From assembly GCF_004377485.1 (NCBI RefSeq), contig NZ_SNTY01000076.1:58001-122000 (forward strand): DNA of 64,000 bases, written 5' to 3'. Both the position numbers and the translations under genes were made by a program. Below are positions 39,878 through 49,424 of the stretch, piece after piece. Numbering within the stretch: position 1 is the stretch's first letter; every line of letters begins with the position of its first letter. The stretch comes from Alkanindiges illinoisensis. Its GTDB lineage: Bacteria > Pseudomonadota > Gammaproteobacteria > Pseudomonadales > Moraxellaceae. The notes beneath the pieces are model-generated. The model was not told where the DNA came from. It saw nothing but the letters and a program-made list of their open reading frames with translations, and searched no databases.

Positions 39878-40912
39878 TCAACGTCTTGGGTCAAATGCAT
39901 CGCGTGCGGCCTCCCCGATGTACACCAATAAAGACAGCACAATCGCCATGGTAAAAAAGCCGGTCAGCGCCAGCCACACAGCATCCAGATTATTTTTGCC
40001 CTGCAATAACAGCTCACCGAGTGAAGCAGATTCCGGCGGCAAGCCATAGCCTAGAAAATCCAGCGCGGTGAGTGCGGTAATGTTGGCTGTCAGCATAAAG
40101 GGTAACTGTGACAAACTGGAACTTAAGGCATTGGGTAAAATATGCCGGAACATGATGGCACGGTCGGTTACCCCAAGCGCGCGTGCTGCACGCACATAGT
40201 CCAGATTGCGTGCGCGTAAAAACTCAGCCCGCACCAGACTCACCAGCGCTGGCCAGCCAAAAAACAGCATGATTAAAAACAGCCAGTACACGCTGGGCGT
40301 AAACAGGCTTACCAGAATAATCACCATAAACAGCATGGGCAGACCGCCCCACACTTCCAGAATACGCTGGCCAATCAGGTCAACCATGCCACCATAGTAG
40401 CCCTGCAATGCCCCCACAATCACGCCGATAACGGCCGCCGCCGCGGTTAAAAACAGGCCAAACAGCAGGGATACCCGCAGGCCATAAATCACCCGGGCCA
40501 CCACATCACGGCCCTGATCATCGGTGCCCAGCCAGTTCTGCGCACTTGGTGGTGATGGCACAGGCACAGCCAGCTCCATATTGGGTGTCTGGTAAGAAAA
40601 AGGAATGGGCGGCCACAGCATCCAGCCATCCTTTTCAATGAGTTGTTTTACGGCTGGATCACGGTACTCGGCTTCGGTTTCAAACACACCGCCAAAAGTG
40701 GTTTCGGAGTAGGTTTTAATGACTGGAAAATACAGGCTATCCTGATAGGACACCAGCAAAGGCTTTTCATTGGCAATCAGCTCTGCGCCAAGCGACAGCA
40801 CAAAGATGATCATGAATAAAATAAAGGAAAAATACCCCAGCCGATGTGCCTTAAAGCGACGTAAACGCGCAGCCATGATTGGACTGAATCGCGGACTAAA
40901 CATTAAACTCAT
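39878..40912 (-). CDS. yejE: Peptide ABC transporter permease YejE
   Basis: A 344-residue inner-membrane permease. An N-terminal helix is followed by a periplasmic loop and then a binding-protein-dependent transport domain with about five helices. YVRAARALGVTDRAIMFRHILPNAL is the EAA loop that contacts YejF. The periplasmic part with PLLVSYQDSLYFPVIKTYSET is typical of the YejE branch. Its start overlaps yejB by four bases. Confidence 0.93.
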   Translation of the reverse strand: MSLMFSPRFSPIMAARLRRFKAHRLGYFSFILFMIIFVLSLGAELIANEKPLLVSYQDSLYFPVIKTYSETTFGGVFETEAEYRDPAVKQLIEKDGWMLWPPIPFSYQTPNMELAVPVPSPPSAQNWLGTDDQGRDVVARVIYGLRVSLLFGLFLTAAAAVIGVIVGALQGYYGGMVDLIGQRILEVWGGLPMLFMVIILVSLFTPSVYWLFLIMLFFGWPALVSLVRAEFLRARNLDYVRAARALGVTDRAIMFRHILPNALSSSLSQLPFMLTANITALTALDFLGYGLPPESASLGELLLQGKNNLDAVWLALTGFFTMAIVLSLLVYIGEAARDAFDPRR

Positions 40913-41982
40913 TGGTTAGCCCCCCGCGATTCAAAGCTGATTCGTGGATCAATCACCTGATACATGACATCACTTAGCAGGCGCAATAACAGCCCAATCA
41001 AGGTAAAAATAAACAGGGTGCCAAAAATCACCGGATAATCCCGTTGCACCACTGCTTCAAAACCCAGTAGCCCCAAGCCATCAAGGTTAAAAATAATTTC
41101 AATAAAAAAGTTACCGGCAAAGAAAATACCCACCAGCGCTTCAGGCAAGCCGGCAATCACAATCAGCATGGCATTGCGAAATACATGACCATACAGCACC
41201 TTGTTTTCAGTTAAACCTTTGGAACGTGCGGCCAATACATATTGCTTGCCAAGTTCTTCCATAAAGGAATATTTAGTCAGGTAAGTCAAGCCAGCAAAGC
41301 CGCCCAGCGTCATGGTGGTAAGCGGCAACACCAGATGCCAGAAATAATCCTTGATTTTGTCAATCAGCGATAATTCAGCAAAATTTTCCGACACCAGCCC
41401 CTGTAGCGGAAACCACTGGAAATAACTGCCGCCAGCAAAAAATACAATCAGTAAGACCGCAAAGACAAAAGTCGGCACGGCATAGCCAATGGCTAGCAAA
41501 AACGAGGTGCTTTTATCAAACAGCAGGCCATGCTCGCGCGCCTTGCGAATGCCCAATGGAATGGACACCAGATAAATCAGCAGCGTGCTCCATAATCCCA
41601 GTGAAATGGTCACTGGCATCTTTTCAAGGATTAAAGTAGTCACTGGTTTGTCCTTAAAAAAACTGGTGCCAAAATCAAGGCTTAAATAGCCTTTAAGCAT
41701 CAGCCAGAAACGTGTTGGCGCAGGTTGGTCAAAGCCATACTGTTGCTTGATCTGGTCAATCATTTCTGGCGACAGGCCACGCGCACCCTGATAATGCGTA
41801 CCCTGTGCTGTAGAAGCAGCCTCTCCCTGCCCTGCGCCAAGACCCTGTGCCTGCTTTGCCTGTTCAATCGCCATTTCCACCGGGCCACCGGGTGCAAGCT
41901 GCACAATAACAAAATTGGCCAGCAGGATGAGGAACAAGGTAGGAATGATCAATAACAGACGCCTGATGATGTACGCTGACAT
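40909..41982 (-). CDS. yejB: Peptide ABC transporter permease YejB
   Basis: A 357-residue inner-membrane permease of the dipeptide/oligopeptide class. The first helix (RRLLLIIPTLFLILLANFVIV) is followed by LAPGGPVEMAIEQ, the YejB hallmark, and a Gly/Ala/Gln-rich loop before the main transport domain. QYVLAARSKGLTENKVLYGHVFRNA is the EAA loop. It follows yejA by 41 bases and overlaps yejE by four. Confidence 0.93.
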   Translation of the reverse strand: MSAYIIRRLLLIIPTLFLILLANFVIVQLAPGGPVEMAIEQAKQAQGLGAGQGEAASTAQGTHYQGARGLSPEMIDQIKQQYGFDQPAPTRFWLMLKGYLSLDFGTSFFKDKPVTTLILEKMPVTISLGLWSTLLIYLVSIPLGIRKAREHGLLFDKSTSFLLAIGYAVPTFVFAVLLIVFFAGGSYFQWFPLQGLVSENFAELSLIDKIKDYFWHLVLPLTTMTLGGFAGLTYLTKYSFMEELGKQYVLAARSKGLTENKVLYGHVFRNAMLIVIAGLPEALVGIFFAGNFFIEIIFNLDGLGLLGFEAVVQRDYPVIFGTLFIFTLIGLLLRLLSDVMYQVIDPRISFESRGANQ

Positions 41983-42023
41983 TCCGGTTTCCTTATATAT
42001 AATTATTCATAAGCTGGCAGGTT

Positions 42024-43931
42024 TTACTGCGCAGACTTGCTTTGTCGGGATAAATAAGTGTTAACACGCTGCGCTTTTTTCGGATTGACCCACCAGTAAT
42101 CCAGGCCAATATCGTATTTAGCCGGATTTTTAGGCTGCTCATACATGTCCCAGGTGGCAATCCAGTTGCCTACCTTGCCATAGGTGGGAATCACGTAGTA
42201 GCCAGCACGCAGGGTACGGTCCAGCGCATGGGTATAGGTTTGCAATACCTGACGATTGGGTGCCTTGATTAACCCATCAATAAGCTGGTCAACCACCGGA
42301 TTTTTAATACCGGCAAAGTTGTAGTTGCCTTGCTGGTCTGCGGCCAGACTGCTCCAGAATTGTACCTGTTCATTACCCGGCGAGTTGGATTGCGGGATAA
42401 CCTGGGTGGTCATGTCATAATCAAAGCGGCGCATGCGCTCAGTATATTGCGGTACATCCACCAGACGCAGATTGACTTTAACCCCAAGGCGTTTCAGATT
42501 GCGTATAAAGGGTAAAATGGTGCGCTGCAAACCATCCTGACTGATCATGAAATCAATCTGGATTGGCTTGCCCTGCTTATCCAGCAAGTTGCCATCTTTA
42601 TAGCGATAGCCTGCACTCAATAAAATCTGGCGGGCAATCAGCAGATTTTTGCGGTTATAGCCACTACCGTCACTCACCGGATAACGCCAGTCCTGCAAAA
42701 TGCCCTGCTGCTCCAGCGGTGACAGTTTTCCAAGCAGCGGCTGTAAAATTTTTAATTCATCACTGGATGGTTTGCCGGTCGCTGCCAGATCACTGTTATA
42801 AAAAAAGCTTTGCAGCCGCTGATACTGGCCAAAAAACAGTGCCTTGTTCAGCCACTCAAAGTCATAGGCATAGGTTAGTGCCTGCCTGAAACGGATATCT
42901 GCAAATAGTGGCCGCCGGGTATTAAACACAAACATCTGGGTGGCTACCGGATTTTGCGTTACGATATTTTGTTTGCGCACAATACCGGATTTGGCAGCGG
43001 GGAAATCATAGGAGAGCGACCATGTTCTGGCCTTGTATTCGGTCTGGTACAAAAACTGGCCGCTTTTAAAGCCTTCAAAGGCAATGTCCAGATTGCGATA
43101 ATACACATACTTAATCGTGTCAAAATTATTGCGGCCCCGGTTGACAGGCAAATTCTGTCCCCAGTAATTGGGATTGCGCTTATAGGTAATACTGCGCCCG
43201 GCATCTACACGATCCAGCACATAAGGCCCACTGCCCAATGGTGCGGTTGCCATAATCCGGTCATAGGGTTTTTTGCTAAAGTCCTTTTGCGAATAAATCG
43301 GTACTTCAGACACAATGGATGTGATTTCGCTATTGTCCTTACTTTTATAGTCAAAGCGCACATCCAGTGTATTCAACGCCTTAACGCTTTTGATATCGCC
43401 CAGATATACCTTGAGCCCCGGTGCGCCATCCTTTAGTAATGCATTAAAGCTAAAGGCCACATCTGCAGCAGTAACTGGTGTGCCATTACTAAACCGTGCC
43501 TTGGGATTTAAATGAAAAATGGCATAGGATAAATCTTCCGGGTCTACAGTAACACTGCTGGCCAATAATGGATAATTCACGGCGGCTTCATTAAGCGAGC
43601 GCTTCATTAGGGTGTCGTACAAACTGCCAGTACCATCAGCAGCCGTCCCCTTGCCATTCAAGGTCTGGAAATTATCAAAGGTGCCATTGGCCGACATGGA
43701 CAGCACCCCACCTTTGGGGGCATCAGGGTTGGCATACGGCATGTAGGGCGCATTCTGGTACAGCGGTTTTTCATGCGCACTAATGTAGTTTTGTCGTACT
43801 GGCACAGCAGTTGCAACACTGCTGGCCAGCCCCATACTTAACCCCACACCCAGTAATAAACATTGTTGTTTTAAATTGCTTTTAATGTGCGGGTCTAACC
43901 TTGCCATTCCATCCTGGCGGCGTTGTAACAT
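42024..43931 (-). CDS. yejA: Periplasmic peptide-binding protein YejA
   Basis: A 635-residue extracytoplasmic solute-binding protein of the SBP family 5. An N-terminal signal peptide is visible (LLLGVGLSMGLASSVATAVP). PYANPDAPKGGVLSM opens the mature protein, and FDNFQTLNGKGTAADG and GLDYWWVNP are YejA-type motifs. The annotated ATG is 43931; an in-frame ATG at 43907 has AGGA closer upstream and could be used instead. YejA of E. coli imports microcin C and peptides; in some alphaproteobacteria the Yej permease takes up muropeptides. The gene is 34 bases after the mltD-like gene. Confidence 0.9.
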   Translation of the reverse strand: MLQRRQDGMARLDPHIKSNLKQQCLLLGVGLSMGLASSVATAVPVRQNYISAHEKPLYQNAPYMPYANPDAPKGGVLSMSANGTFDNFQTLNGKGTAADGTGSLYDTLMKRSLNEAAVNYPLLASSVTVDPEDLSYAIFHLNPKARFSNGTPVTAADVAFSFNALLKDGAPGLKVYLGDIKSVKALNTLDVRFDYKSKDNSEITSIVSEVPIYSQKDFSKKPYDRIMATAPLGSGPYVLDRVDAGRSITYKRNPNYWGQNLPVNRGRNNFDTIKYVYYRNLDIAFEGFKSGQFLYQTEYKARTWSLSYDFPAAKSGIVRKQNIVTQNPVATQMFVFNTRRPLFADIRFRQALTYAYDFEWLNKALFFGQYQRLQSFFYNSDLAATGKPSSDELKILQPLLGKLSPLEQQGILQDWRYPVSDGSGYNRKNLLIARQILLSAGYRYKDGNLLDKQGKPIQIDFMISQDGLQRTILPFIRNLKRLGVKVNLRLVDVPQYTERMRRFDYDMTTQVIPQSNSPGNEQVQFWSSLAADQQGNYNFAGIKNPVVDQLIDGLIKAPNRQVLQTYTHALDRTLRAGYYVIPTYGKVGNWIATWDMYEQPKNPAKYDIGLDYWWVNPKKAQRVNTYLSRQSKSAQ

Positions 43932-43965
43932 ATAGCATTACTCACAACAGTCACTGACTAAAAAA

Positions 43966-46900
43966 TTATAGGCTACGGCTTCCACTATTGGGCACCACCA
44001 GCACATCACCAATTTTAACGTTGGTTGATGGGGAAATCTGGTTCATTTTGGCCAGATCATTGACTGAAACACCGTGTTTTGAGGCAACCTTGATTAAGGT
44101 ATCGCCCCGCTTGATGGTGTAATTGCTGGTGAGCTTTGGCACATTCAGGCTTTGGCCGGACTGGACTTTGGTCTTGGCTGAAATCTGGTTTAACTTTGCC
44201 AGTTCTGCTGCTGTCAGGTCATATTTAGCGGCAATACTGTTGAGTGATTCACCACGCTTTACTGTATAGCTTTCCGTGTCGTCCGAACGGCTGGCTTTGG
44301 CACTTACCGTTTCAACTTCAACCTCATCGGCTTCAGCTTTTTTGCCTGTAGCCTTTTTATCAGATTTGCTGTCTGCTTTTTCCGATTTGTCAGCTTTGGC
44401 TGATTTTTTATCTGATCTGGCATCACTGGCCACCAGCGTCAGGGTAGCGCCCCGAATCAGGTTACTGCTGGCTTTTAAGTCATTCATTTCTGCCAGTTCT
44501 TGTGGCGTCAGGTCAAACTTTGCTGCCACACGCGTTAGCGTATCACCAGACTGTACGGTATAGCTGGTCGGACGCGCTGGTTCTTCAGGCGTTTCGGTAT
44601 CCGGCACGTTCAGCTTTTGCCCCACAATCACCATGCTGCTGGCAGAAATCCTGTTCAGTTTGGCCAGTTCATCATTGGTGGTATTAAAACGGCTGGCAAT
44701 CCGGCTTAAGGTATCACCGGATTTAACGGTATAGCTGATGGTGTCAATCTTGGCCGCAGTTTCCTTACTGGAAGACTCTTTACCAGAAGGTTCTTTACTG
44801 GAAGTCTTGGCATTACGTGAGCTGATAAGCGGCGCTTTTTCATCAGCATCATTAACCACTGTAGCCGGAACTTTAATGGTTTGTCCTACATATAAGGTGC
44901 TGTTGGCCGAAAACTTGTTAAATGATGCCAATTCTTCATTGCTAATCTGGTAACGATTGGCCAGTGAACCTACTGATTCTCCCGGCTTCACCTTATAGCT
45001 GATGGTTTCTACTTTTTCAGCAGTTTTACGGCCTGATGTAGTCTTGCTGCCACGTGGTTCATCGTCTGCCTGATTGTCATCAGTACGACTTGTTCCATTG
45101 TCGACCAGGGTCAGGCGTGTACCACGCAGCAGGTTACTGGTTGCTGTCAGGTTATTCATGCTGGCCAGCTGTTTGTTGGTCATACCAAATTTTTCTGCTA
45201 CGGCAGTCAGGGTATCACCCGCTTGAACCGTATAGCTGGTTGGACGGCTGGGCTGTGGCTTTTTGGCATTATACAAATACAGCGCAGTGCCCACATAAAG
45301 CGACTTATTAGGGTCAATCTGGTTCCAGTTGGCCACATCACGCCAGTTCACGCCATAACGGGTTGCAATACTGGCCAGCGTATCGCCTGCCTGCACCACA
45401 TGCACAGAACGCTCGCCCTGTGGTTTTTGTGTAGCATTGACAATCACTGGCGCCACTTTCGGTTTGGCTGGCGAAGCAGTATTTTTCTGGGCAACCAAAA
45501 CGGGCTGTTCATACTTGATTTTTAGCTCCTGCCCCTTGGCATCCGCCACTGACTGGCTGGTTTGAATAGCTGTCAGCTTGATCTTGCCATCTAACGGATC
45601 AACCACCTGGGTTCCCGCTGGTGCCAGTGCCTGCAATTCAGCCACCACCTTAGCTTTTTCCTCAACGGTTGGCTGCGGCTCGCCAGCGACTGGACTGGTT
45701 ACGCTAGCAACGGTTGTGGAGGCAGTCAAGCCACGCAGCTCGGCATTGCTTAACGGCGGTTCACCCACTGGCTGAATATTGCGCGCTGGTGTTACTGCAA
45801 CCGGAATCCGGGGGCTACTGGGCAAATCCGCCTGATTGGCAAAGGCTGCCAGTGCATTGGCAGACGCTGGTGTTGGATTGCGCTTGGTATTCATGGCCAG
45901 CATGCCAGCGGTACTGCTGGCTGTGGCAACTGGTACAGATGTCGTTATTGCAGGAGTTGCTGTTACCGCTGGTGTAGTGGTTCTAACGGTTTTTGAACCA
46001 TTACTTAATGTGGTCGTAATGGTTGTATTGGTATTGGTTACATTAGCGTTACGGGCTGTCACTGGCTGGGTTATTGACGAGCCCAGTGATGACGTATTGG
46101 TACGATTGATAGTCCCTGCACTCATCAGTGCAGCAGCCTGCTGGGTACTAAAACTGCGGTTTGCCGTGTTGCCACCTTGACTTAAAATGACCGCACCACC
46201 CACCGGGCCTAGGCTTGCCATCAGGCCGGGATTGGTTTGTCCAAGGGTCGGCATACTGCGCAAACGCTGGTCAATCTGTGCATTTAAGGCTGCGGGAATC
46301 AGCAAACGGTTTGGCCCCATGGGATCAGTATAACTGCTTCTGAATCCGGGATTTAATTCATATAGCTCCTGATAGCTTAAGCCAGCAATTGATGCAGCCA
46401 GCGTCAGGTCAACCACCCCGGGCAACTGTACTTCACGGAAGTGAGGGCGATTGGCAATGCTGGGCAAATATACCCCATAATTTTCTGGATTTTTTACAAT
46501 TTGTGCCACTGCCAAAAAGCGAGGCACATAGTTCATGGTCTCGGCAGGCAAGCGCAGTGACCAGTAATCGGTAGGTAGTCCTGCTGCCATATTACGGTTA
46601 ATGGCTTGCTGGATACGACCCGGACCCGCATTATAGGCGGCCAGTGCCAGCTCCCATGAGCCAAACTGGTTATACAGGCTGGTCAGGAATTCATAAGCTG
46701 CGCGTGTGGATTCCACCACGTCACGGCGGCCATCATAAATGGAATTCTGACGTAGGCCATAAATGGTGCCCGTACTGGGAATAAACTGCCACATCCCTGC
46801 TGCTGCGGCACTACTGGTTGCAGCCGGGTCATAAGAACTTTCAATAACAGGCAATAACGCCAGTTCTGTGGGAATACCACGGCGCTCGGCTTCCGTCACT

Positions 46901-47331
46901 GTATGGTATAAATAACGGCTGGCACGCGCACTCAAGCGGTCAATATAGGGCTGGCGGCTGGCAAACCAGCTTCGTTGTGCCGTAATCCGGCTGTTTTGGA
47001 CGTTCAGGTTCATCTGAAAACCTGCCCGCATGCGTTTCCACACATCACCATGTCGCAAGATTGCAAGACGGTCGCCTTCTACAGCCGCCATATCCGTTGC
47101 TGACAGCAAGGCTTCCAGTGAATCAACACTGTTGGCATCCAGCAGAGCTTCCTGATGACCGGACTTGCTATGGCCTATGGTTTTACTGGTTTTGGCTTGC
47201 ATGGTTTTCTTGGGCGGTGTATTGGAGCAACCACTCACAATCCCGGCAGCCATTAAGGCAACCGTTAGGGCCATGAGCTTACCCTGAAAGCCAGATGTAT
47301 TTTGCTCAACGGTTTCTACAGAATGTTGCAT
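43966..47331 (-). CDS. mltD: MltD-like lytic transglycosylase with seven LysM domains
   Basis: A 1121-residue outer-membrane lipoprotein (lipobox VSGC, Cys35). The family-1D transglycosylase domain spans about residues 125-290, with catalytic glutamate 164 in LLPVIESSYDP, then AAGMWQFIPSTG and LALAAYNAGPGRI. After a long Thr/Ser/Asn-rich linker, seven LysM peptidoglycan-binding domains occupy residues about 640-1119, each starting like SYTVQAGDTL. A Lys/Asp/Ser-rich linker separates domains five and six. Classical MltD has about two or three LysM domains and roughly 450 residues. AGGAA seven bases before the ATG sets the start. It probably heads the yej transcript. Confidence 0.9.
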   Translation of the reverse strand: MQHSVETVEQNTSGFQGKLMALTVALMAAGIVSGCSNTPPKKTMQAKTSKTIGHSKSGHQEALLDANSVDSLEALLSATDMAAVEGDRLAILRHGDVWKRMRAGFQMNLNVQNSRITAQRSWFASRQPYIDRLSARASRYLYHTVTEAERRGIPTELALLPVIESSYDPAATSSAAAAGMWQFIPSTGTIYGLRQNSIYDGRRDVVESTRAAYEFLTSLYNQFGSWELALAAYNAGPGRIQQAINRNMAAGLPTDYWSLRLPAETMNYVPRFLAVAQIVKNPENYGVYLPSIANRPHFREVQLPGVVDLTLAASIAGLSYQELYELNPGFRSSYTDPMGPNRLLIPAALNAQIDQRLRSMPTLGQTNPGLMASLGPVGGAVILSQGGNTANRSFSTQQAAALMSAGTINRTNTSSLGSSITQPVTARNANVTNTNTTITTTLSNGSKTVRTTTPAVTATPAITTSVPVATASSTAGMLAMNTKRNPTPASANALAAFANQADLPSSPRIPVAVTPARNIQPVGEPPLSNAELRGLTASTTVASVTSPVAGEPQPTVEEKAKVVAELQALAPAGTQVVDPLDGKIKLTAIQTSQSVADAKGQELKIKYEQPVLVAQKNTASPAKPKVAPVIVNATQKPQGERSVHVVQAGDTLASIATRYGVNWRDVANWNQIDPNKSLYVGTALYLYNAKKPQPSRPTSYTVQAGDTLTAVAEKFGMTNKQLASMNNLTATSNLLRGTRLTLVDNGTSRTDDNQADDEPRGSKTTSGRKTAEKVETISYKVKPGESVGSLANRYQISNEELASFNKFSANSTLYVGQTIKVPATVVNDADEKAPLISSRNAKTSSKEPSGKESSSKETAAKIDTISYTVKSGDTLSRIASRFNTTNDELAKLNRISASSMVIVGQKLNVPDTETPEEPARPTSYTVQSGDTLTRVAAKFDLTPQELAEMNDLKASSNLIRGATLTLVASDARSDKKSAKADKSEKADSKSDKKATGKKAEADEVEVETVSAKASRSDDTESYTVKRGESLNSIAAKYDLTAAELAKLNQISAKTKVQSGQSLNVPKLTSNYTIKRGDTLIKVASKHGVSVNDLAKMNQISPSTNVKIGDVLVVPNSGSRSL

Positions 47332-47687
47332 AGCTTGTTCCTACCACCCAGATTAAACGCATCCACTAAAGCGCCACATTGTATGAAGACTGCCTTAGCT
47401 CTCCAACCCTGTTCACGCGCAAGAATGTCAGCGAATGTTGCAATTTAGCCATATTACTTACAAAGTTTGAAAATAAAAATAGTCAATCGTAACGATATTG
47501 AAAGTAGGCGCGCCAAAATTCAGCCTCACACCTGACTATTATTTTGTATGTTTAACGCAGATTAGGCGTTTTGGTTGACTAAGCTGGTTAGCTTTTGCTC
47601 AGGCTTAATGGCTTTATCTGAGCACTAGACCTCAGTGACTGGCTTCGGTAGACTGCTGGCTTGATCCGTGCGGAGCTGTTGCAGGCC
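47332..47687 (+). other. Divergent control region upstream of mltD and rnhA-dnaQ
   Basis: About 330-355 bases without a gene. It contains the inverted repeat TGCTCAG-N15-CTGAGCA at 47596-47624, which has no T run and might be an operator or a leader hairpin. No promoter could be assigned with certainty. Confidence 0.4.
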
Positions 47688-49124
47688 ATGAATAACCCCC
47701 AAACCCAGCCAGTTGTGTTGTATGTCGATGGTGCCTGTCGTGGCAACCCGGGCCTTGGCGGCTGGGGTGTCTATATGCAGCTTGCTGATGGACAGGAACA
47801 GGAGCTGTGCGGCGGTGAGCCTGATACCACCAATAACCGCATGGAACTGACTGCAGCCATTGAAGGCATCAAGGCTTGCGCTGTATCACAGCCGCTGGTG
47901 ATCTGGACCGACTCCAACTATGTCAAGCAAGGCATTACCGAATGGATCATTGGCTGGAAAAAGAAAAACTGGCGCAAGGCTGATGGTAAAGCAGTGATCA
48001 ATGCCGACCTCTGGCAACAACTGGATCAGGTTTGTCAAAACCGCAGTATTGAATGGCACTGGATTAAAGGCCATGCTGGTCATGCGGGCAATGAACGCGC
48101 AGACATGCTGGCCAACCGTGGCGCTGATCAGGTTAAAACCAATACAGGTCGAATTAACTCTCCCCAGCCAGCAGCTTCTTTAAATGCCACTGTTCCTGAA
48201 GCCGATGCACCTGCTGCGGAGCCTGACTGGCTTAGCCACGATCCACTGGGTCTGGACATGTTGCATGAACAGGAGCCAGATGAGCTTTATGCTGCTGATG
48301 AAGAATGGGTGGATGAGGTTGAACCCAAAACGGCTGTAGAGCAGCACAACAAGGAACAGCAACTGGAACAGGCCAATCCGCAAAATGGTATTCAGCGCAC
48401 TCCTGCCAAAGTAAAACTGTCCGGCAAACGCCAGTTGATTCTGGATACTGAAACCACTGGCTTTAGCTTTGCCGATGGCGACCGCATTATTGAAGTTGGC
48501 GTGATTGAAATGATCAACCGCAAGCTAACAGGCAGCTCATTTCATGTCTATATTAATCCACAGCGTCCGGTGGGTGATTCGGTCACTGTCCACGGCATCA
48601 ACGATGCTTTTTTGCAAGACAAGCTGCTATTTGAACAAATTGCTCAGGAATTAAACGATTATCTGCATGGCGCGGAAATCATTGCGCATAATGCCACCTT
48701 TGACATGAACTTTCTGGAAGGTGAATTTTTAAAGGCTGGTTTGCCTTCACTAAAAAGCCGGGTGGAAGTGACTGATACACTGGCGCTGGCCAAACGCAAG
48801 CATCCGGGTCAGAAAAATTCGCTGGATGCACTGGTTCGGCGCTATGAAATCAAGCAACGTGACCGTACTTTCCACGGTGCATTGCTGGATGCGGAAATTC
48901 TGGCTGATGTCTACCTTGCCATGACCGGTGGTCAGGTCACGCTGGATATTGGGGGTGACCAGAGCAGCGCTGATGGCCTGTCCCAGCACCGTCAGTTTGC
49001 TGGCCGCTTTAAATTGCCGGTCATTGCAGCATCAAATCAGGAATCACAAAATCATGGCCAGTGGCTGGATCAGTTTAGCGAGAAAAATGGCATGCCTGCC
49101 CTGTGGCGTACTGTATTTCAATAA
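47688..49124 (+). CDS. rnhA-dnaQ: Fused ribonuclease HI and DNA polymerase III epsilon subunit
   Basis: One uninterrupted frame of about 478 residues. Residues 1-150 are RNase HI with its four acidic catalytic residues visible: LYVDGACRGNPG, NNRMELTAA, IWTDSNYV and GNERADMLA. A linker of about 100 acidic, Glu/Gln/Pro-rich residues follows. From about residue 245 a DEDDh exonuclease begins: LILDTETTGF (ExoI), IAHNATFDMNF (ExoII) and HGALLDAEILADVYLAMTGGQ (ExoIII), the last diagnostic of DnaQ. QVTLDI after it resembles a weak clamp-binding motif. The protein should join RNA-primer or R-loop removal with replication proofreading. ATG 47688 is preferred to the TTG at 47661. Confidence 0.9.
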   Translation: MNNPQTQPVVLYVDGACRGNPGLGGWGVYMQLADGQEQELCGGEPDTTNNRMELTAAIEGIKACAVSQPLVIWTDSNYVKQGITEWIIGWKKKNWRKADGKAVINADLWQQLDQVCQNRSIEWHWIKGHAGHAGNERADMLANRGADQVKTNTGRINSPQPAASLNATVPEADAPAAEPDWLSHDPLGLDMLHEQEPDELYAADEEWVDEVEPKTAVEQHNKEQQLEQANPQNGIQRTPAKVKLSGKRQLILDTETTGFSFADGDRIIEVGVIEMINRKLTGSSFHVYINPQRPVGDSVTVHGINDAFLQDKLLFEQIAQELNDYLHGAEIIAHNATFDMNFLEGEFLKAGLPSLKSRVEVTDTLALAKRKHPGQKNSLDALVRRYEIKQRDRTFHGALLDAEILADVYLAMTGGQVTLDIGGDQSSADGLSQHRQFAGRFKLPVIAASNQESQNHGQWLDQFSEKNGMPALWRTVFQ

Positions 49125-49424
49125 GCCATTTTTTGCTAAACTACTGCAAAGCCATTTTCCGCACATAAACTGTGCAGTTTGCCACAAATGGTTTAAAAAA
49201 CTTTAGCAAAGCATGATTTTTTACTGGCTGTCCTGCGCCAAACACTATATGTTATAGCAGACGCTAAAAACTCCAGCAGACCCTGTTTACAAGGACTGCC
49301 GTGTCTACAAAGACCTGCCACGGGTTTGCGCACCAGATAGCCAACGCCTGTACTGCCACGTTAGCAACCCAGTACAGGTTCATACATCGACCTCAAATAA
49401 GATCTAAGGAAGGATGTTATTACT
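49125..49424 (+). other. Leader region with a perfect hairpin
   Basis: No gene is present in these 300 bases. CCTGTACTG (49347-49355) and CAGTACAGG (49370-49378) form a 9-bp stem with a 14-base loop, about 46 bases before the next start codon. AAGGAAGG is found about ten bases before that ATG as a ribosome site. Confidence 0.5.

Noticed and set aside
42954..43436. Plus-strand open frame across yejA
   Set aside because: Antisense shadow of the peptide-binding protein gene; no start signal or known domain.
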